Positions 6,565-7,358 of a stretch of DNA of 7,358 bases are shown here, in pieces (the first letter of the stretch is position 1; every line of letters starts with the position of its first letter). The position numbers were made by a program, and so were the translations under genes. Under the pieces are notes generated by a model. It was given only the letters and a program-made list of their open reading frames with translations, made no database searches and had not been told where the DNA came from. Source of the DNA: Candidatus Bathyarchaeota archaeon (GTDB lineage: Archaea > Thermoproteota > Bathyarchaeia > TCS64); the NCBI GenBank assembly GCA_030613835.1, contig JAUWLH010000074.1:1-7358 (forward strand), written 5' to 3'.

Positions 6565-6683
6565 ATTTGATCTGTATTAAAATTAACAAATTTAACTCCT
6601 ATTTTCATTAAGTAAATTGTCTAAAACTTGATTTTATTGACCCATTTTCAGGAGGTTTACTCGCTGAAACTATCCTGATGAAA

Positions 6684-7097
6684 TCAGAGATAGCGCTCTA
6701 TGAGGGACGCCAAACCCTGCCTCCCGACAGCCCCCAACGTCTGACCGACGGGTTTCCCATCCTTGAACACGATGAAGTTGGGGATGCTCATGACCTTGAA
6801 CTGGGAGGCAGTTCCCCTGTTCTGATCCGTATTAAGCTTGGCGAAGTGTGCACTGCCAGCGTACTCGACGGCCATCTGGTTCACGATCGGACCCATCATC
6901 TTGCATGGTCCGCACCACTCGGCCCAGAAATCAACAAGAACTGGCTTGTCTGTCTGTCCAAGCACCGTGTGGAAGTTTGCATCGGTGAGCGTCATTACCT
7001 GGCCGTCCCTCCAGAAGCTGGGTTTCGGCGCATCTGGGGTCATCATCCGTTTCAGCATCTCCTGCTTGATCCTCTCAAGCTCGCTGTCTGAACTCAT
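6684..7097 (-). CDS. Thioredoxin with N-terminal extension
   Basis: A small cytoplasmic dithiol oxidoreductase that reduces protein disulfides. The 137 residues contain a classic thioredoxin fold from about 33 to 137, with VDFWAEWCGPCK carrying the redox pair Cys62 and Cys65, and the cis-proline loop SIPNF with Pro106. Compared with the usual 105-110-residue thioredoxin, it has about 30 extra N-terminal residues. These begin with a charged, probably helical stretch (ELERIKQEMLKRMM), an extension seen in some archaeal thioredoxins. The start is ATG 7097, with a weak AT-rich element about 24 bases upstream and no clear Shine-Dalgarno site. It converges on the amidohydrolase and diverges from the helicase gene. 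No adjacent thioredoxin reductase gene is visible. Confidence 0.95.
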   Translation of the reverse strand: MSSDSELERIKQEMLKRMMTPDAPKPSFWRDGQVMTLTDANFHTVLGQTDKPVLVDFWAEWCGPCKMMGPIVNQMAVEYAGSAHFAKLNTDQNRGTASQFKVMSIPNFIVFKDGKPVGQTLGAVGRQGLASLIERYL

Positions 7098-7114
7098 TGC
7101 ACTGGTTGAGGATA

Positions 7115-7126
7115 AGGATAGTTAAG
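7115..7126 (-). promoter_or_regulatory. Weak TATA-like element for thioredoxin
   Basis: On the minus strand CTTAACTAT is centred about 24 bases before ATG 7097, the spacing expected for a leaderless transcript. The match to a TATA box is poor; an alternative AT-rich block (ATTATTATGG on the minus strand, about 7138-7147) would give a leader of about 20 bases. Confidence 0.25.
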
Positions 7127-7219
7127 AAGATTTCTAACCATAATAATTCTCGTTATGAGTTTTCTATGTTTCCCCGCTAAATAAACACAAAAATACAAGT
7201 ACAGTGTTTGATGCTCAGG

Positions 7220-7231
7220 GTTTTTATTATA
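7220..7231 (+). promoter_or_regulatory. TATA-like box for the helicase gene
   Basis: TTTTTATTAT at 7221-7230 is centred about 31 bases before TTG 7257, so the transcript would start within about six bases of the proposed start codon. It resembles the CTTTTTATTT element before the amidohydrolase. Confidence 0.5.
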
Positions 7232-7256
7232 GGCTGCGAAAAAGGTTCCGCGAGCC

Positions 7257-7358
7257 TTGACTGAAAAGAACGTGTTTTCCCTGCTCTGCCGACCCGTAAG
7301 GAGGCTAATACAGGAAAGGGGCTTCGAGAAACCCACGGAGCCACAGCGCAAGCTAATC
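7257..7358 (+). CDS. N-terminus of a DEAD/DEAH-box helicase, probably Lhr-like (truncated by window end)
   Basis: Thirty-four codons are visible, beginning at TTG 7257 and open to the last base. The peptide has the entry signature of superfamily 2 helicases: VFSLLCRPVRRLI, then GFEKPTEPQRKLI, in which the Gly-Phe...Pro-Thr-x-x-Gln pattern matches the Q-motif region that precedes the Walker A loop. The VFSLL...GF/GI..PTEPQ arrangement is typical of archaeal Lhr and related large ATP-dependent helicases that act on DNA or RNA in repair. No ATG is available in frame between the TATA-like box and the motif. A GTG at 7272 is possible but would trim the conserved start. Helicase superfamily is likely; the Lhr label is tentative because only the N-terminus is present. 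Confidence 0.7.
   Translation, partial: MTEKNVFSLLCRPVRRLIQERGFEKPTEPQRKLI

Larger units (their letters stand above)
6163..6683 (+). other. AT-rich spacer between converging genes
   Basis: A 521-base gap separates the amidohydrolase stop from the thioredoxin stop on the opposite strand. No tRNA, rRNA, repeat array or recognisable conserved protein is seen. The half nearest thioredoxin (about 6500-6650) is very AT-rich. It contains the two items listed separately: a possible short minus-strand ORF at 6306-6461 and a 7-base inverted repeat at 6542-6564. Bases 6163-6305 appear empty apart from a short T-rich stretch just after the amidohydrolase that may act as its terminator. An AGGAGGT at 6650-6656 has no start codon at a suitable distance. 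Confidence 0.6.

Noticed and set aside
6163..6683. Possible tRNA, structured RNA or attachment site in the convergent gap
   Set aside because: No cloverleaf arms, CCA end, T-loop consensus or direct repeats matching another part of the window were found by eye.
6678..7091. Plus-strand open frame of 137 codons with an AGGAGGT about 20 bases upstream
   Set aside because: It is the antisense of the thioredoxin gene. The AGGAGGT at 6650-6656 is too far from ATG 6678 and no other start codon sits at normal spacing.
7094..7351. Minus-strand open frame of 85 codons upstream of thioredoxin
   Set aside because: It runs opposite the helicase start and through two promoter regions, and its product is low in conserved features.

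Overview
The window looks archaeal. Five of the seven clear genes have an AT-rich TATA-like element (TTTATA, TTAAAA, CTTTTTATTT, TTTTTATTAT or CATATATT) roughly 22-40 bases before the start codon, mostly without a Shine-Dalgarno site; this implies leaderless or very short-leader transcripts. AGG is a frequent arginine codon. The proteins (orphan acetolactate-synthase-like enzyme, signal-peptide-free serine hydrolase, N-terminally extended thioredoxin, Lhr/DEAD-type helicase start) fit an archaeal chromosome. The lineage cannot be fixed from the sequence; a TACK/Bathyarchaeia-like archaeon is a guess. No rRNA, tRNA, CRISPR array, transposase or integrase was seen.

Layout: (1) 1-874, minus strand, 3'-truncated adenosine/adenine deaminase family protein. 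(2) 875-976, divergent promoter region. (3) 977-2317, plus, cytoplasmic class-C beta-lactamase-fold serine hydrolase. (4) 2386-4101, plus, thiamine-diphosphate enzyme of the acetolactate synthase/benzoylformate decarboxylase superfamily, followed with 5 bases between (or a 4-base overlap if the GTG start is used) by (5) 4107-4580, a YbaK/ProX-type aminoacyl-tRNA deacylase homologue. (6) 4699-6162, plus, ATZ/TRZ (MtaD/TrzN-like) amidohydrolase with its own promoter. (7) 6163-6683, a 521-base AT-rich gap between converging genes, holding a possible 51-residue membrane-protein ORF or remnant and a short inverted repeat. (8) 6684-7097, minus, thioredoxin. (9) 7257-7358, plus, the first 34 codons of a DEAD/DEAH helicase, probably Lhr-like.

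Genes 1 to 6 look like a small accessory metabolic neighbourhood. Two unrelated-branch amidohydrolase-superfamily proteins (an adenine-deaminase-like protein and a TrzN/MtaD-like protein) flank a serine hydrolase, a ThDP carboligase/decarboxylase and a YbaK-like protein. Both metallo-hydrolases keep all visible metal ligands but have lost the glutamate that normally follows the strand-5 histidine (Glu to Val in the first, Glu to Gln in the second). This makes their annotated deaminase activity uncertain and is the most interesting feature of the window. A role in breaking down or salvaging a nitrogen-containing ring compound is an inference; no substrate can be read from the sequence. The thioredoxin and helicase look like ordinary housekeeping genes.
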